The position numbers were made by a program, and so were the translations under genes. DNA of 64,000 nucleotides from Scytalidium lignicola (Eukaryota > Ascomycota > Leotiomycetes): positions 40,546 through 104,545 of the forward strand of contig NCSJ02000145.1 in the NCBI GenBank assembly GCA_002812745.2. The letters are read 5' to 3'. Of the stretch, positions 11,409-23,715 are shown piece after piece (position 1 is the stretch's first letter; every line of letters starts with the position of its first letter). A model generated the notes under the pieces. That model worked only from the letters and a program-made list of their open reading frames with translations, did no database searches and was not told the origin of the DNA.

Positions 11409-12097
11409 GCCTGGGTGTCTGGTAAGTCCGGGAATTATGTTACAAGACAGAATTTACGTGTCAAGACATGACCCAGCCGGTACTGATATAGTAAGTTAGC
11501 CTTAAAAGCCTTAGAATTCAGGAATTTTGGGGACAGGGTTAATGCATAATGTGACTCCTCAGGCTGCGAAATCTTTCAAAAACAGAAAGCTCTGATAATA
11601 GCTCCACTTTTCGCAGATCAGAGACTCCGGAGAACGGCCAGCAGTTCTAGCAAACGCTACAGTGTTAGGCGGTTGCTCTTGCTTCCTACGAAAGGGATTG
11701 TAGATGACACTATTTGGGTTGCACCGTGTACAGGTAAAATGACGAATTGTAGCTCGGACTTAAGATCCAAATAAGAGACATTGTATGATGAAGTCCTCTC
11801 CTACGGAGTACTTGGCAAGAAGCATGAAGGCATGGTGAGATAACTCCAGGCTTGATATGTGGAAGTGGCTTGAACGGAACACGGAGAATGGAACCAAGTG
11901 GAAGTGTACGCGGAGGTGTACGTGCAACATCAGCACTGCATGGCTGCCCAACCACTTCCTAACTCTTCCGTATCACTCCTGGATAGAGCCAAGAAACCCA
12001 ACCACTGACGGAACATATGGGATATCTCTAGCTTGTATGAAAAGGGGTGATATCTAGCGCGCGCCTCTGATAGTGTCGACGTTGCCGAGAGTAATGC
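11409..12097. other. Intergenic region upstream of the NACHT-ankyrin gene, nothing recognised
   Basis: No gene or RNA could be supported. Small frames on both strands at 11710-12057 overlap one another and have no familiar motif. Confidence 0.3.
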
Positions 12098-15000
12098 TTG
12101 AAAGCTACAACAGAATATAAAAAAGTGGCCGAAGCAATCGGCCTCGTTGCCAGTATTATTGCTGTTGTCGAGACTTCTGGACGGTTGATCAAGTTATGCA
12201 AAGACTATATTGAATCCGTCCACAATGCCCCGCGGTTTCTTGCTCATATTCAAGAGAAGGCGTCTTCGCTGAGGGATGTCTTGGAGGACATGCAACGATT
12301 GTGCGAATCACATCCCATTTCATCTAAGAATTTGAAGCGTCTGATGGATCCCCATGGTGCTCTCACGGAATGTCAGGATGTGGTTAAGCATTTGGAGCAG
12401 CTTATCAACATTGGCAGCAATGGAACAGCATCGAGGAAACGGTTCAAGATCCAGGCAGCGATGGCTAAATTTTCATGGCCATTGAAAGAGGGCAAAGCCC
12501 AGAAACTGCTCGAAGACTTGCAACGGTATCAAACGACAACAAGCTTGGCGCTAGATCTGGAATCAGCGTAAGAAATATCATGACTCCTTTTGGTCTTGAA
12601 CCAGTCGTCTTATCTAACATGTTGTCGATCTAAGATACAACACAGGGACTATCTTAAATGGATTAGGCCAGCTACAAAAGTTCAAAGATGACCAGGAGCG
12701 TGGCAACCGCCAGAAGGCTATAGTGGAATGGCTAGTCTCAAGAGTCTATGGTAATGATCAGAGAAGGTATATGGACCAGAGATTGCCAGAAACTGGTCTG
12801 TGGCTCCTGGACTCGGAAGAGTTCCGTGCATGGCGATATTCTGAAAAGTCTACACTGTTCTGTCACGGAATCCCTGGGGCCGGCAAGACAACTATCACTG
12901 CTATCGTCATAGATAGTCTTTACAAGAGCTTTCAACACCGATCTAGTGTCGGCATTGCTTTCGTTTATTTCAACGACCAGCAGCAGGTTGAACAAAGGGC
13001 AGAGAACTTCCTCAGTAACCTTCTTGGGCAGTTCATTCAGAGCCTGCCAGATTCACCTGATATGTGGGAATCCGTTGAGCATCTATACCAGCTCCACCAC
13101 AGCAAGCATAGCCCCCCTACTCTGAATGAGGTGTTGGATGCTTTGCACGATGTCGCTGCACGCTACAGTAAAGTTTTTATTATCCTCGATGCATTGGACG
13201 AATACCCAATTCCCAACGACTGCTCGAGATTCTTGTCCAAGATCCTAGCCTTACAGTTGGAAAGGAGGGTCGGCATCTTCGCAACCTCAAGACTTAGTAG
13301 AGATGCAAAACAGTTTGAAGAGGGAGATAGGTTGTGCTTATCTAAAAATATCCGAGCAAGCAAGGAAGATATCCAGAAATACCTGGATCATAAAATCCCA
13401 GAAATGAAATGTATTCAGCAAAATATGAAACTGCAAGACGAAATTAGGGCTCAAATTGGCGAAAAGGCCGATGGGGTGTATGCAAACCTGCTATTCTAGT
13501 CTCAATCCCGGGTATAGTTTGCTAACCTTTAGCCAGGTTTCTCCTAGCAAAACTCCACATGGAATCCTTAGCTGACAAACGGACAATTCGTGAAATAAAT
13601 TATGAGCTGGAAAATATCCAAAACGGTGCCGATATCTCTAAAGCCTTGGATGATGCATACCAGCATATCTGGAACAGAATCGAGCGCTGGGGAAGAAGCT
13701 CGAAGAGACTTGCTGAGATGGCCTTAGCATGGGTGACATGTGCAGTGAGGCCCCTGACAGAACTAGAACTTCGTCATGCACTTGCAATAAACAGCGACAT
13801 GCGTCAATTCGATGAAGACAATATTACGAGCACAGATGAGATCTTGAGCGTATGTGCAGGGCTGCTCACCATAGACAGTACGAGTAGTCTCGTCCAGTTG
13901 GCCCACTCCACTGCGAAGGAATACCTAGGCAGGAAATGGAGTAATTGGTTCCGACGGGCGCAGAAAAGTATTGCTGAGACGTGCATTACATACCTCTGCT
14001 TCGACGAGTTTTCTCAGGGTCCATTCGCCGACATCCAGTGGTTTGGACCTGGTGAAATGGAACACGTCGCTCAGAAAAAACCACTGCTAAAATATGTATC
14101 GTCTTATTGGGGTCATCACTTGTCCCGAGCACGGAAAGATGCAACAGAAATAAAAGATTTGGAAGCTCTACCCCTTATAGATTTATTACTTCTCAAGCTC
14201 TCCCAAATGCCAAATAATATGCTCTTTTCATTCCAAGTAAACTATACAGCTTACGCCACCATTTTCCGAGTAATATTCGGTGTGTCCACGTGGTCAGTTG
14301 CTTGTGCATTGCTGAGTTTATCGACACGCTCAAAGAAAACAACTTGTTAGAACACGATGCACGGGATGACAGTGGCCAGACAGCCTTGCACTGGGCCGCT
14401 GCCAGGGAAGATGAGGATACCCTGGAAATGGTGCAGAAACTGGTCCAACGTGGATTCGATATCAATGCGACTGACGATGAATGCCGTACACCACTTCACT
14501 ATGCATGCCACAGCGGTCATGTAGGGGTTGTAAAATTCCCTCTAGATAGTGGAGCAGACCGAGAAATTGGGAACGGCTCAGTCACCCCGTTAGTTGAGGC
14601 ATCTTACAACTGTCATGCAAAGATCGTAGGGGTCTTACTAGACAAGGGAGCCGACGTCAATGTCACAAGCAGTTTAGGTACCCCTCTACGGGTAGCAGTT
14701 TTGGCCGGTTCTAAGGAATGTGTCTCTCGGATCCTGATAGAAAATTCTGTTAAGAAATATTAGAAATGTGAACTAGGAACTGTACTTCATGAAGCCGCTT
14801 ATTACGGCTACTCGGAAATTGAATCAACTCCTAAAGGCTGGCTTTGATGTGAACAAGACGGCCGGGGAATTCCACACTTCTTTGCAGGCTGCTGCCGCCG
14901 GATCAAACAACTTTTCAAGTCATAACGAAGCCATGAAAGTGGTTGAGCTGCTCCTAGAAAATGGTGCTGATGTGAACGCACGGGGAGGCCATTTCGAGAC

Positions 15001-16720
15001 TGCTCTACAGGCAGCAACTATAAACAACCACGAGGAGATGGTTGCGAAGCTGATAGCATGCGGAGCCAATATCTCTATTCCCCTAAAGGGAAATGACCCT
15101 GGATCGCGCGATCAAATCCCTAGGATAGTCCGCGCAGCATTGAAACAGACCGTTATCGCAATTATGATGAACAACGATAAAGGATTCGAGAAATTTACGG
15201 GTTTGTCACAGAGTGCATTTATTGAAGCTGTTCGGAGAAGAGATATCCAATCCATCAAGACATCGGGGGAAATTTCGGTGCTAGCATTTGAGGAGATGGT
15301 TGCATTCGCAAGGAATGAAGAGAGAGGAAGAGTGAGACAAGAGACGCCAAAGATGACACCAGGTTCTCTGAGTAGCATCCTCTATCGTCGATTCTTGAAA
15401 TCGATTGCAGTTCCCACTACTCAGGTTACCACATTTGTCACGTCCCTTCTTCATCGTCCGGGTGCTATGAATAGGGAGATTGAAAGATCTCTAGCAAGAG
15501 TAAGCGCTTCAAGCAGCATTTCGAATACCGCAGGTTCTAAGTTAGAAATATTGACATCATCAGCGGTGTCAATACTGAGTAAAGCAATTGAGGTTGGTGA
15601 TAGAGAAATAATACAGTTGTTGGCCAGTTACTGGGTGAGTGGCCTTCGACACATTATCTTTCCAGGAAAATCTAGTGATCGAATGCTGGAAATGCTTGTC
15701 AATTCCCGGGTACTGGAGTTTGAGGACTTCTTTCGTTACAAGGACATAGCTAAAGCTGACATCTGGGCCAAGGTTGGCGTGGAATTACTTTCTGCAGCAA
15801 TCGAAGGGCGCAAGGAAGACGAACGATTGGAGCAGTTGTCGGAGAGCTTCTCAAGGATGTGGTCTCTTGCCCTGCGCAGTATTATCGAGAGGAATTACAT
15901 AGAGTATGGCAAGCTTGAGGAATTCCTGAGAAGTTTGAAGAATTACATGCTCAAAGGTGTCGAGTCAGGTAACATAGAAGATGTTAAGAGATCCGGGGTA
16001 GCCTGCATTGAAATCCTAGTCGCTATGGTAGCTGACGAAAATCCACACATAACAGACATCATGGCAAAGCTGGTCACAAAAGGTTGGCGGTATACAATCG
16101 AACACGGCGGAGGGGATGATATCCATATAGGAATTCTGAAACAAGACTTTTGGAATTATGTCAAGGGACGGAATTCCATCCGAGCCGAGAACCTAGGAGA
16201 TGGTCTTCTAAAAGTTTTCCACGTCTCAGTACGTGATGGCCATAAAGATATCGAAAGGATTCTTTCTATCAACGCCATCAAAGTCGTGGAACGCGCGTTT
16301 CAAGATTATGAAGAAGCCATAATTAGTCAGATTGTCCACCAGCAGATCGGAAAATTCATTCATATTGTGTCTCAAGTGGACCAGTCTCCTATCCACTACT
16401 TCAAATGCATATTCAGTTTGATTCTTACTGCTCAACATTTGGGTTCTACTAACGCTCAAAGGATTCTGGGTCACGAGTTCGTATTAATAATGACAGATCA
16501 GACGCAGGAACGAGATGCTTTGATGAAGCAAATTAGAAATCTTGCCTCGAGGTCTACAAATGGTGAGGATATCACATCACCCCAAAAGGTTGTCATGCTT
16601 TTTCATACTGTATTGGGGAATTTTCCAGGATGGCGGGAGGCTACTCTTTCACTGATGAAAGTTGAAAGTATATCGTTTGATCCACAGATTTCAGATACTT
16701 ATATAGATGAAAAGTTTTAA
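12098..16720 (+). pseudogene. NACHT-ankyrin STAND (NLR-like) gene with several lesions
   Basis: Fungal NLR-like receptor. Exon 1 (to 12567) encodes the helical N-terminal domain of fungal STAND proteins (EAIGLVASIIAVVETSGRL). A 67 bp intron leads to exon 2 (12635..13477) with the NACHT domain: P-loop GIPGAGKTT at 12867-12893 and Walker B FIILDALDEYP. A 59 bp intron (13478..13536) joins DGV to FLLAKLHMESLADKR, with a winged-helix-like part behind. Ankyrin repeats follow (GQTALHWAAAREDE, CRTPLHYACHSGHVGVVK, GADVNVTSSLGTPL), then a long C-terminus. Lesions: GTG at 12125 where homologues usually start Met-(Asp)-Ala-Glu-Ala; a frame change between about 14240 and 14300 with no usable splice pair; stop TAG at 14761-14763; a further one-base shift near 14818. 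Ankyrin similarity continues across each, so this was one gene. Confidence 0.85.
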
Positions 16721-17542
16721 AATAAATTCGGAAAGGATAAGCGTAGACTGAAGATTCTTAATATAATTCCATTTTAAATTTCTCAGCATTGCGAAACCCT
16801 AATTTGTTTTACTAATTAAATATTATAAAGATATGTTCCGGCTGTACGTCAATTTCTCTCTCAGCCACCTTATCTCGCGGCTTTGCGTAGTTTGCCGGTA
16901 TCCGACTTCGAATACTACCTGTTTATTGCCTGTCTGGTCTCTAGTGCTGATTTTGGATTTGCATTTGTCTGGATTATACTAGTTTGGAATTAAAACTCAA
17001 TAGCTATTACTTGACTACTGCAAATTCCTGGATCTGGTGGATTTTGGGGATAACGGACAGCTATCATCACTGCCAGAATGGAACCTGATGCCTAGCTGGA
17101 TCATGAACAGGCCAAAGAGGTGACGGAATGGCTATTTGAATTCAGCTGTCAACTGATCACCCAGATCAGTCGTCCAGGCCAGAAGCAAAGTCTATCCTTG
17201 ATCCATTTTATAGGTATTCTAGGTCTACATTTCTATAGCCTTGTTTATTTTGACGCTGTAGTGAAGAAACTTCAAAATATCACCAGTAGAGAAGTGTCCA
17301 CAAAACAACGTGATTTAGATGCTCAGACGCATTATGTGATTACAACGAAGGATGTGGGCACTTGTAAACAACAGCGTATAAAATATCGTCATCCTAACAC
17401 TCGTTGACCCAAGATCGGAAATGTAAAAACTAGAACTTGCATTTGGAATTTTAAAGGAGGAAGAGACATACAAGCAAGGAATCGTTTCCTTTTCATATCT
17501 ATCTATCAAAGTCTTTGGTAGGCAGATTTAATATAGTATTAG
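16721..17542. other. Gap between convergent genes, nothing recognised
   Basis: The 3' ends of the NLR-like gene and the minus-strand gene face each other here. A frame at 17120-17407 has no familiar motif. No RNA gene was seen. Confidence 0.3.
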
Positions 17543-20500
17543 TTAATCTCCGCGTGTAGACTCTGGAAACGGTCCCCAGCGTATAATAGGCTGCGGCTCT
17601 ACCATCTCACCAGCTTCTCTGCGCCTCCGCTTATCATTTTTGTCTGATTGCGCATAAACATCCATTCTGACGTGAGTGCTTGTTGACCGATCCTTGAGTT
17701 TGATCTCCCTAACCGCTTCAGCCCACGGCTTGCCTTTCCCCAAGTAATGCAACATCATCTGGAGTCCATCCCAGCGGAATTCTGTACTCCGTTTCTTTGC
17801 TAACTCCGAAATTGGCAAGCTCTTCAGTTCGTTAACCCAGTCCGTAACATCAATCCGTTCTTTACCGGTGAAAGGCCGGTAATGAAGTGGAAGATTCCAG
17901 AGCGTGTCCCCACCACTTAAATTAATGTTGCGCTCGAGCCATTGTGGTATCGGATGGCGGATTGTGTGATATCCATGTCCGCTCTGGAGGAGGTCTTCCA
18001 CAATCACCGCGAGCTCCTTGTCGCCCGCCACCTCAGGTACATCAGTAACTGCGAAGAGACAAATGTCATGTCTATCCGAACCATCAGCTGTCAAGTTCAA
18101 GGATATAACGAGATCGAGTCCGTATGCTGAGAAGACATTAGGACCAGATGCAGTGAAGTGATGCGGTGTCTCATCGTATTTACTGCCGAGAATACACCTA
18201 GCACATCGACTCTCCTCATGCAGGTCCTTTTCAGAAATAAGTCTTGTTCTTTCCGAATTACGGATAAAGGATAGATCTTCCGGCGCAGGTACTCGATCCC
18301 TAGGGTAGCGTTTGTTGATCCAATCGATGCGCTGTTCAGGGGGAAGTTCATACACATCTCTGGGGATTATGATCGTCTTCCTTTTCTTCCTATTACCAAT
18401 TTTGTGGAATTTCTGGATGAATTCGGGCAATCTCGGCCGTCGAAGATTTCCAAATGCCAAGGTTTCGATGGGTGGAGCATGGTCACTCCTTTTTTTCTCT
18501 GGTAAAGCATACAGAGACAGGCATACGCAGGTAGTAGCCGTGATGAAGAGTTGGCCTGGAGAGCCAGAGAGGAGGCACCGGAGTGCCTCGATGAGAACTG
18601 TTTTGCTGCATGATCGTGCAGCCTTCGCCACTAATTGTCGCCCAGGATGTTGAATTTTGAAATTAGCATAAGTGAAGATAATCTCAAATGCTCCTTTTGA
18701 CACCGCCAGATACGTTAATTCTCGGACGATGGTCCATGAGGTATTCATAAAAATCTTCGTCTCGATCAGTACATAGAACTCAGAGGAGGTCGATGGCGCC
18801 GGGGATTCGGTGGCGAGTCTTGATCTGCCCATCCAGGCCTCTTCTAGGTCATCAAAGTCATCTCCGGTAAGTAGAAGGAGTTCGTTCCATTTTGCAAGGA
18901 AATTCAACAGTTGTCTTGCTGGCTCTTCACCTCCTGCTAGTTGCAGAAGCCTTGTCACATTTTGCTCCGTGATGAACAGGCCTTTTACCCGTGACTCTAC
19001 CAGGGCTGCTGAACGCAGTGTGCCAAGCTTTGTATTCGGTATAGGTATACGTAACAAACTCTGATGGTCTAGAGCAGGAGCGATGTCATGCTCTCCGAAG
19101 TCTTGCTCAAAGTCAAGTCCAACGACTGTGCTAGGTGCACCCTGGATCCAATTGGATATGTTTCTTCGCATAGAAATAATGTCACTATCGTCGGTTAAGC
19201 TGATTTGATCAAAGGTCGATCCAGTCACAAGCGACTTCAGTTGTCTTAAAATAGATGGTCGGTATATATCCCGAGCCCAGTCAAAAATATAGTCCACGAT
19301 AAGCAGAAGTTGCAGGGAACTGTCTTTCGACATTATAGAGCCATCCCAGAGGTGTAAAATATCCTAATAAGAGTCAACATAGAACTGTCTAACAACTAAA
19401 TATATAGGTGAATTTTTAAGAAATCTTGAATTCAATACTTGAAACTTCAGTCGTGCATGTAGAATAAAAAATAACCGCCCTNCCCCCCCCAATGAGAAGA
19501 GTATTTGTTTTGATTAAATATTCCGTGATAAAATGAATTGGAGAGGATACGCACATATCTAGTGGGTTCGCTACCTGAGAGACAACACCCATATACTCTC
19601 CAGGCATCGCCTCGATTCGCAAAGAACCATATTAGAGGCCCGTCCGCGATGCCACCGTCCTGTACCCGCGCAAGCAAATCCTCCTGAAGTTTAAGTAGAG
19701 CAAAGATTGGGAAAGCTGTTTGCGTTTGTATTTCGTAGAAGCCACTCGAGCTTTTTCCGGATTTGGCTTCTAAGATTAAAAAAGGGAAAAGTAAAGGCTC
19801 GACTCCGTCCTTGAAGGGGCTGCTCCTCACCAGCTCTCTGAGAGTGACATCAGCGCCGTTAGCAAGTGCGCTTGGCACGGGTGTTGACAATAGCTTCTCG
19901 AAATTATTCGTCTCTTGCAGCCCATAGACTCGATCTGGTTCTTGCTTTGGTAGTTGGGATCGTAATAATGCATCATGAATGATTACTTCTTGAGTTCGGT
20001 CATCGAACAAGGGATTGGTACCGATCTCATAGCTGCGCAGGAGTTAGGAAAGGAAATCGCGGTCTCTTGAGAGTAACATACTAATCCTGTGGCCGATCAT
20101 TAGGCGCACAGGTGCATGGCTTCCGATTTTTCCTCCGATCTTCCAGGTTTGCAGCAACCTCGTCAAGCTCGTTGATGCAGGCTTCAATCTCAGAACGCCA
20201 GATCCTTGCCCGACATTTCGGGGCTTTTATGTGTATTAGTACAGACCAGAACATTAGCAGCCTGCCTTACCAAGCAACTTCAACACTGAATCTTCGAAGA
20301 ACATCATTCTCCAAGCCGAACCTCCAACCAGACTCGTTTCGTTGCTGATTGAAGAGGCGAGCAGCACGGTTCGCCAACCACTCCGCACGATATTTCGTCT
20401 GTTCCCGCCAGGGCTCATCATTAGATCGGATGTCTATACTAGCACAGAAACTGTCGAATTTCTGATCCCCAATCTTGCGGACACTCTCGAACAAGCGCTG

Positions 20501-20608
20501 ATGGACTGCCGGCCATTGTTGTGCATTTGGAGGCGACTGGATCGTTATCCCGTATCGTTTGGCAAGTCTCCGAAGGTCCCGCACGTTATCATCTTTGTCA
20601 TCCGCCAT
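17543..20608 (-). CDS. Large unknown fungal protein with a PD-(D/E)XK-like motif
   Basis: Four exons, complement(17543..19363, 19555..20032, 20082..20223, 20271..20608), about 925 residues. ATG at 20608 starts MADDKDDNVRDLRRLAKRYG. Exon 2 has a possible Cys pair (CPKCRARIWRSEIEACINELDE). Exon 3 has FPFLILEAKSGKSSSGF (Glu near residue 248), an E-x-K core after an acidic residue and followed by Gln-rich EIQTQTAFPIF, as in PD-(D/E)XK nuclease folds. The C-terminal 600 residues contain CARCILGSKYDETPHHF and QLLLIVDYIFDWARDIYRP and are otherwise unfamiliar. The exon 1-2 junction is out of frame by one base: the acceptor is followed by CCCC where CCC would read through. The third intron is unusually long (191 bp) and contains an n beside a run of C. 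Nuclease activity is a suggestion, not a call. Confidence 0.6.
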
Positions 20609-21224
20609 GTGGAACGTGTGAGAGCTATAGCTATCATTCGGGGATAAAAGTTGCGTGTGGCGTGTGTGTATATATCTTTTCAACATATACCTGTAGGCTT
20701 GTGTAAATGCAAGGGCTTGAGGCTGGCCGGCTCTCAAAACAACTGATGAAACGTGACATGTTTTAGGGAATTGCAGGGCGATGATAGCCTCACCTACATT
20801 TCTTTAGACCTGCCTGAACTTCACAATCTCAAAATAATCCTATAAATTGAATTTTGAAGATACATTCAAAATTGAGGATCGGACACTTCCTAATCTCCCT
20901 GGAATAACCATAACCACTAATCCTAACCTTTAGCCTTAGGTAAGTCCTGTAATGGGCACAAGCGATCACAGGCTACAATAGAGGCATATGTGTTACATGA
21001 GTGTTACGCGTACTGGTTACACAACCCCACGATCCCTTCATTTCCTTGCTTTGGCTCGTTCTTACCTTAGATCTACCACCATTATCATTAATATTATTAC
21101 TACCTTATTGCATTTGTACAATAGTAAGGGTGATAACCAGAGGACTAGCAGATTGAGTTCGTCACACAGTTTAAATTATTATAACGGCACATACAGGCGA
21201 TGTTAAAGGGAGCCTAGTAAAGGG
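20609..21224. other. Intergenic region, nothing recognised
   Basis: Upstream of the large minus-strand gene. An ATG at 20737 lies in the same frame as the chosen start at 20608 and is an alternative start. No further gene was found. Confidence 0.3.
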
Positions 21225-21419
21225 TGTGAACGCCTTTGATCTTGTAGGTTCTGCCTATAAACGAGAATACAAACTAAAGAGAAAAGAAGAGAGAGCAAGA
21301 GAGTAGGGCTCAAATATATATACAGGGTTCTTATCACGTATAGAGCTGGCAAGTTCGCACAGCGCTGCTAGGTCAGGTGACGGTCATGTGAGAAGCGTAT
21401 CACGGTCAGAGTCGTCACA
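21225..21419 (-). mobile_element. Probable solo LTR (minus orientation)
   Basis: The segment begins TGTGAACGCC and ends GTCGTCACA, so it has TG...CA ends inside a short inverted repeat (TGTGA/TCACA). Read on the minus strand it begins TGTGACGACTCTGACCGTGA and contains a TATATATA stretch and a CT-rich tract, as LTR promoters do. No matching target-site duplication was seen, so the ends are approximate. Confidence 0.5.
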
Positions 21420-21576
21420 ATTATCCGTTCAGTTGCTATAGTGAACGTGTTTCTGTGATCAAATATACAGTTAAATTACAGCCAATAAAAGGCTTTAAAT
21501 CAAGAATTCGACGGTTTGATGAGTTTGGTTGATGCGCATGAGCCAACACGTCCGCTGTAGCAGCTGAACGGATAGT
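21420..21576. repeat. Short inverted-repeat element A
   Basis: 21420-21438 (ATTATCCGTTCAGTTGCTA) and the reverse complement of 21558-21576 agree at 17 of 19 positions and enclose about 119 bp. It abuts the LTR directly. It may be a miniature element or part of a larger repeat. Confidence 0.45.
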
Positions 21577-21594
21577 AAAAAGCAGACCGAATGG

Positions 21595-21748
21595 TAGCAA
21601 CCGCAAGAACTCTGTCCATTGTACGTGATTATGATCACGTGACTAAAACTAGCTCCCTATATATGTATCTAAGCTCTCTCATCCTCTTCTTCTCTCTCTA
21701 GTTTAGAATCCTCGTATAGGGCAATGGACAGAGTTCTTGCGGTCGCTA
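21595..21748. repeat. Short inverted-repeat element B
   Basis: A 27 bp word at 21595-21621 (core CCGCAAGAACTCTGTCCATT) returns inverted at 21722-21748 with one mismatch. The 100 bp between them contain TCACGTGA, a TATATA box and a CT-rich tract. It could be a small foldback element or a trimmed LTR; there is no coding frame. Confidence 0.6.
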
Positions 21749-22336
21749 TAGCAGAGTAGAATGACCGGCGACTTGCGCCAAATTTTCATGCCTGCTGAAC
21801 CATAAACGGTGTTTGAGCAGTGCAAATTGTATGCTCATGTGTTAACCGGCAGCTGTTTTATTACACATGGGGTTATCAATGGAATTCTTCTTTGAACCAC
21901 TCGTTTGTTAGTTGTGTTGTAAGTATTGTGATTTGTTGGTGAATTGAAGAAGATATTTTGGCCGCGTATGTTGTCGTGAGGTCAACGAATTAAGTAAAGT
22001 AGAACTGGGGGCTCCACTCATCCATACCCTGGCCCCTCATGTCCTAACTAGAAAGCAAATATTCATGCAAGCATGCTGCTCGGCTTCCAGGTTCGTTTTC
22101 ATGGTTCGCAACCTTAGCTTGTGTGGGGATTTGGAGAAGCCGAAGCGTCGTTTCCCCACCGTTACAGCCGTCTGATTTCCCCCGCTCCCCCCAATTTTAA
22201 ATACACCCCGCGATTATCTTGGCTTCTATATCATCAAATTAAATTCATTCTTCAACTCAAAAAGTTTATGTATAGCTGTATTTGAATTACTTCTGTATCA
22301 CAATCGATAGCGATCGAAAACAGTTCTGCCGCAAAA
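21749..22336. promoter_or_regulatory. Upstream region of the alcohol dehydrogenase
   Basis: No gene seen. The last 150 bp before the ATG are CT- and AT-rich (CCCCCGCTCCCCCC near 22180, then CAACTCAAAAAG), like many fungal promoters and leaders. Confidence 0.35.
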
Positions 22337-23715
22337 ATGGGTTCCCGTTCGACGATGAATGCACTGGTCTTCTATGGCCCTTATGATGTCAGGCTGGAAA
22401 AGAGACCTAGTGAGCCAACTCGCTGGCCTATGACGAATTGTATTTGCATTTGTATATGGTATTTGTTACTAACAATATGGCTACTAGTTCCTACTATACA
22501 GAATCCCACGGATGTCATTCTTAAGACAACGTCTGCAGCATTGTGTGGAAGGCACGTTGGATGTTGCTATTTCATAAAAAATTATGAATCCTAACTTTTA
22601 CCTTTTCATAGTGAACTTCATGCTTATCGCGGACATGCGAAACCATCTCCTGGTTACATAACCGGTCATGAGGGAGCTGGTATTGTTGACCAGGTTGGCG
22701 TGGACGTAAAGAAATTCAAGAAGGGAGATTATGTTGTGGTTCCCTTTACTGCTACATGGTCTGTCTCATTACTTACCTTATGATGTATTGAATCTAATTA
22801 AAAACCAAAGTGGCCATTGCTATTTCTGTACCCACGGTTTCTCATCCCGATGCTCAAATGGTGAGCTTTTCGGAAGTCCGCAACTGGATGGCTCACAGGC
22901 AGAATACTTCCGAGTACCCATGGCAGACACAACCTTGTCTCTAGCGCCAACTGAGCTTGGTGAAGAATTAATTCTCATGGCAGACATCTTTCCAACTGGG
23001 TATGTCTGGTTGCCTAATTCTAAAGAGATCTTCCTTTCCACTAATTTATGGTCATTTATAGATTTAATGGAGCACGAAATGCCTTTTCTGCAACTCCAAA
23101 AGAGCAGTGGAGTGAGATGGTTGTGGTGGTTGTCGGCTGCGGCCCAGTAGCTTTATGCAGCATCATAGCTGCACTTGATTACAAACCAGCACGTCTATAT
23201 GCTGTAGACTCGGTCCCCGAGAGATTAGCAAGAGCTGAAAAGATCGGTGCCATCCCATTGAACTTCAAAACGACCGATATCAAGGCAGAGATCTTGAAGG
23301 CGACAGATGGAAGGGGTGCTGACGCTGTTATTGAGGTTGTTGGACATCCGGATGCCCTGAGAACGGCATACGATGTTATCCGCGAATTTGGGAAGATCAG
23401 CGTAGTTGGTAAGACTGTAACCCTAACCTAATAGATTTTATTTAATATTGTCTTGTAGGACTCCATACCAAGGATATCCCGTTCAGCGGAAGCGAAGCAT
23501 ATAACAAAAACGTGCACATTCAGTTTGGTCGATGTCCTGTGCGCAGTGTCTTTGATGACGCTTTTAAATCTCTCATCAAGAACAGAGAAAAGGTCCAAAG
23601 CTTTGTAGACGTTATCGTACCGAGCCTTGACGACAGTTTCAGCGATGCGCTAAAGCGGTTTGAGAAAAATGAGGTTTTCAAGGTTGTCTACAAGCCCAAT
23701 GGCTTGAATCCATAG
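22337..23715 (+). CDS. Zinc-dependent alcohol dehydrogenase (MDR family)
   Basis: NAD(P)-dependent medium-chain dehydrogenase of unknown substrate, probably cytosolic. Six exons, join(22337..22409, 22488..22551, 22612..22758, 22811..22999, 23062..23408, 23459..23715), 358 residues, frames all consistent. The GroES-like N-terminal part has the catalytic zinc ligands in ALCGSELHAYRGH and GHEGAG. The structural zinc loop TCGHCYFCTHGFSSRC has the four-Cys CX2CX2CX7C spacing. The Rossmann fold begins VVVVGCGPVALC and continues YAVDSVPERLARAEKIGA. Intron 2 has a GC donor (AG|GCACGT) with a normal AG acceptor. The start ATG follows CCGCAAAA; a second in-frame Met at codon 7 is possible. Neighbours do not suggest a pathway. 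Confidence 0.9.

Noticed and set aside
17120..17407. 95-codon frame between convergent genes
   Set aside because: No motif, no homologue that I recognise, and no splice context.
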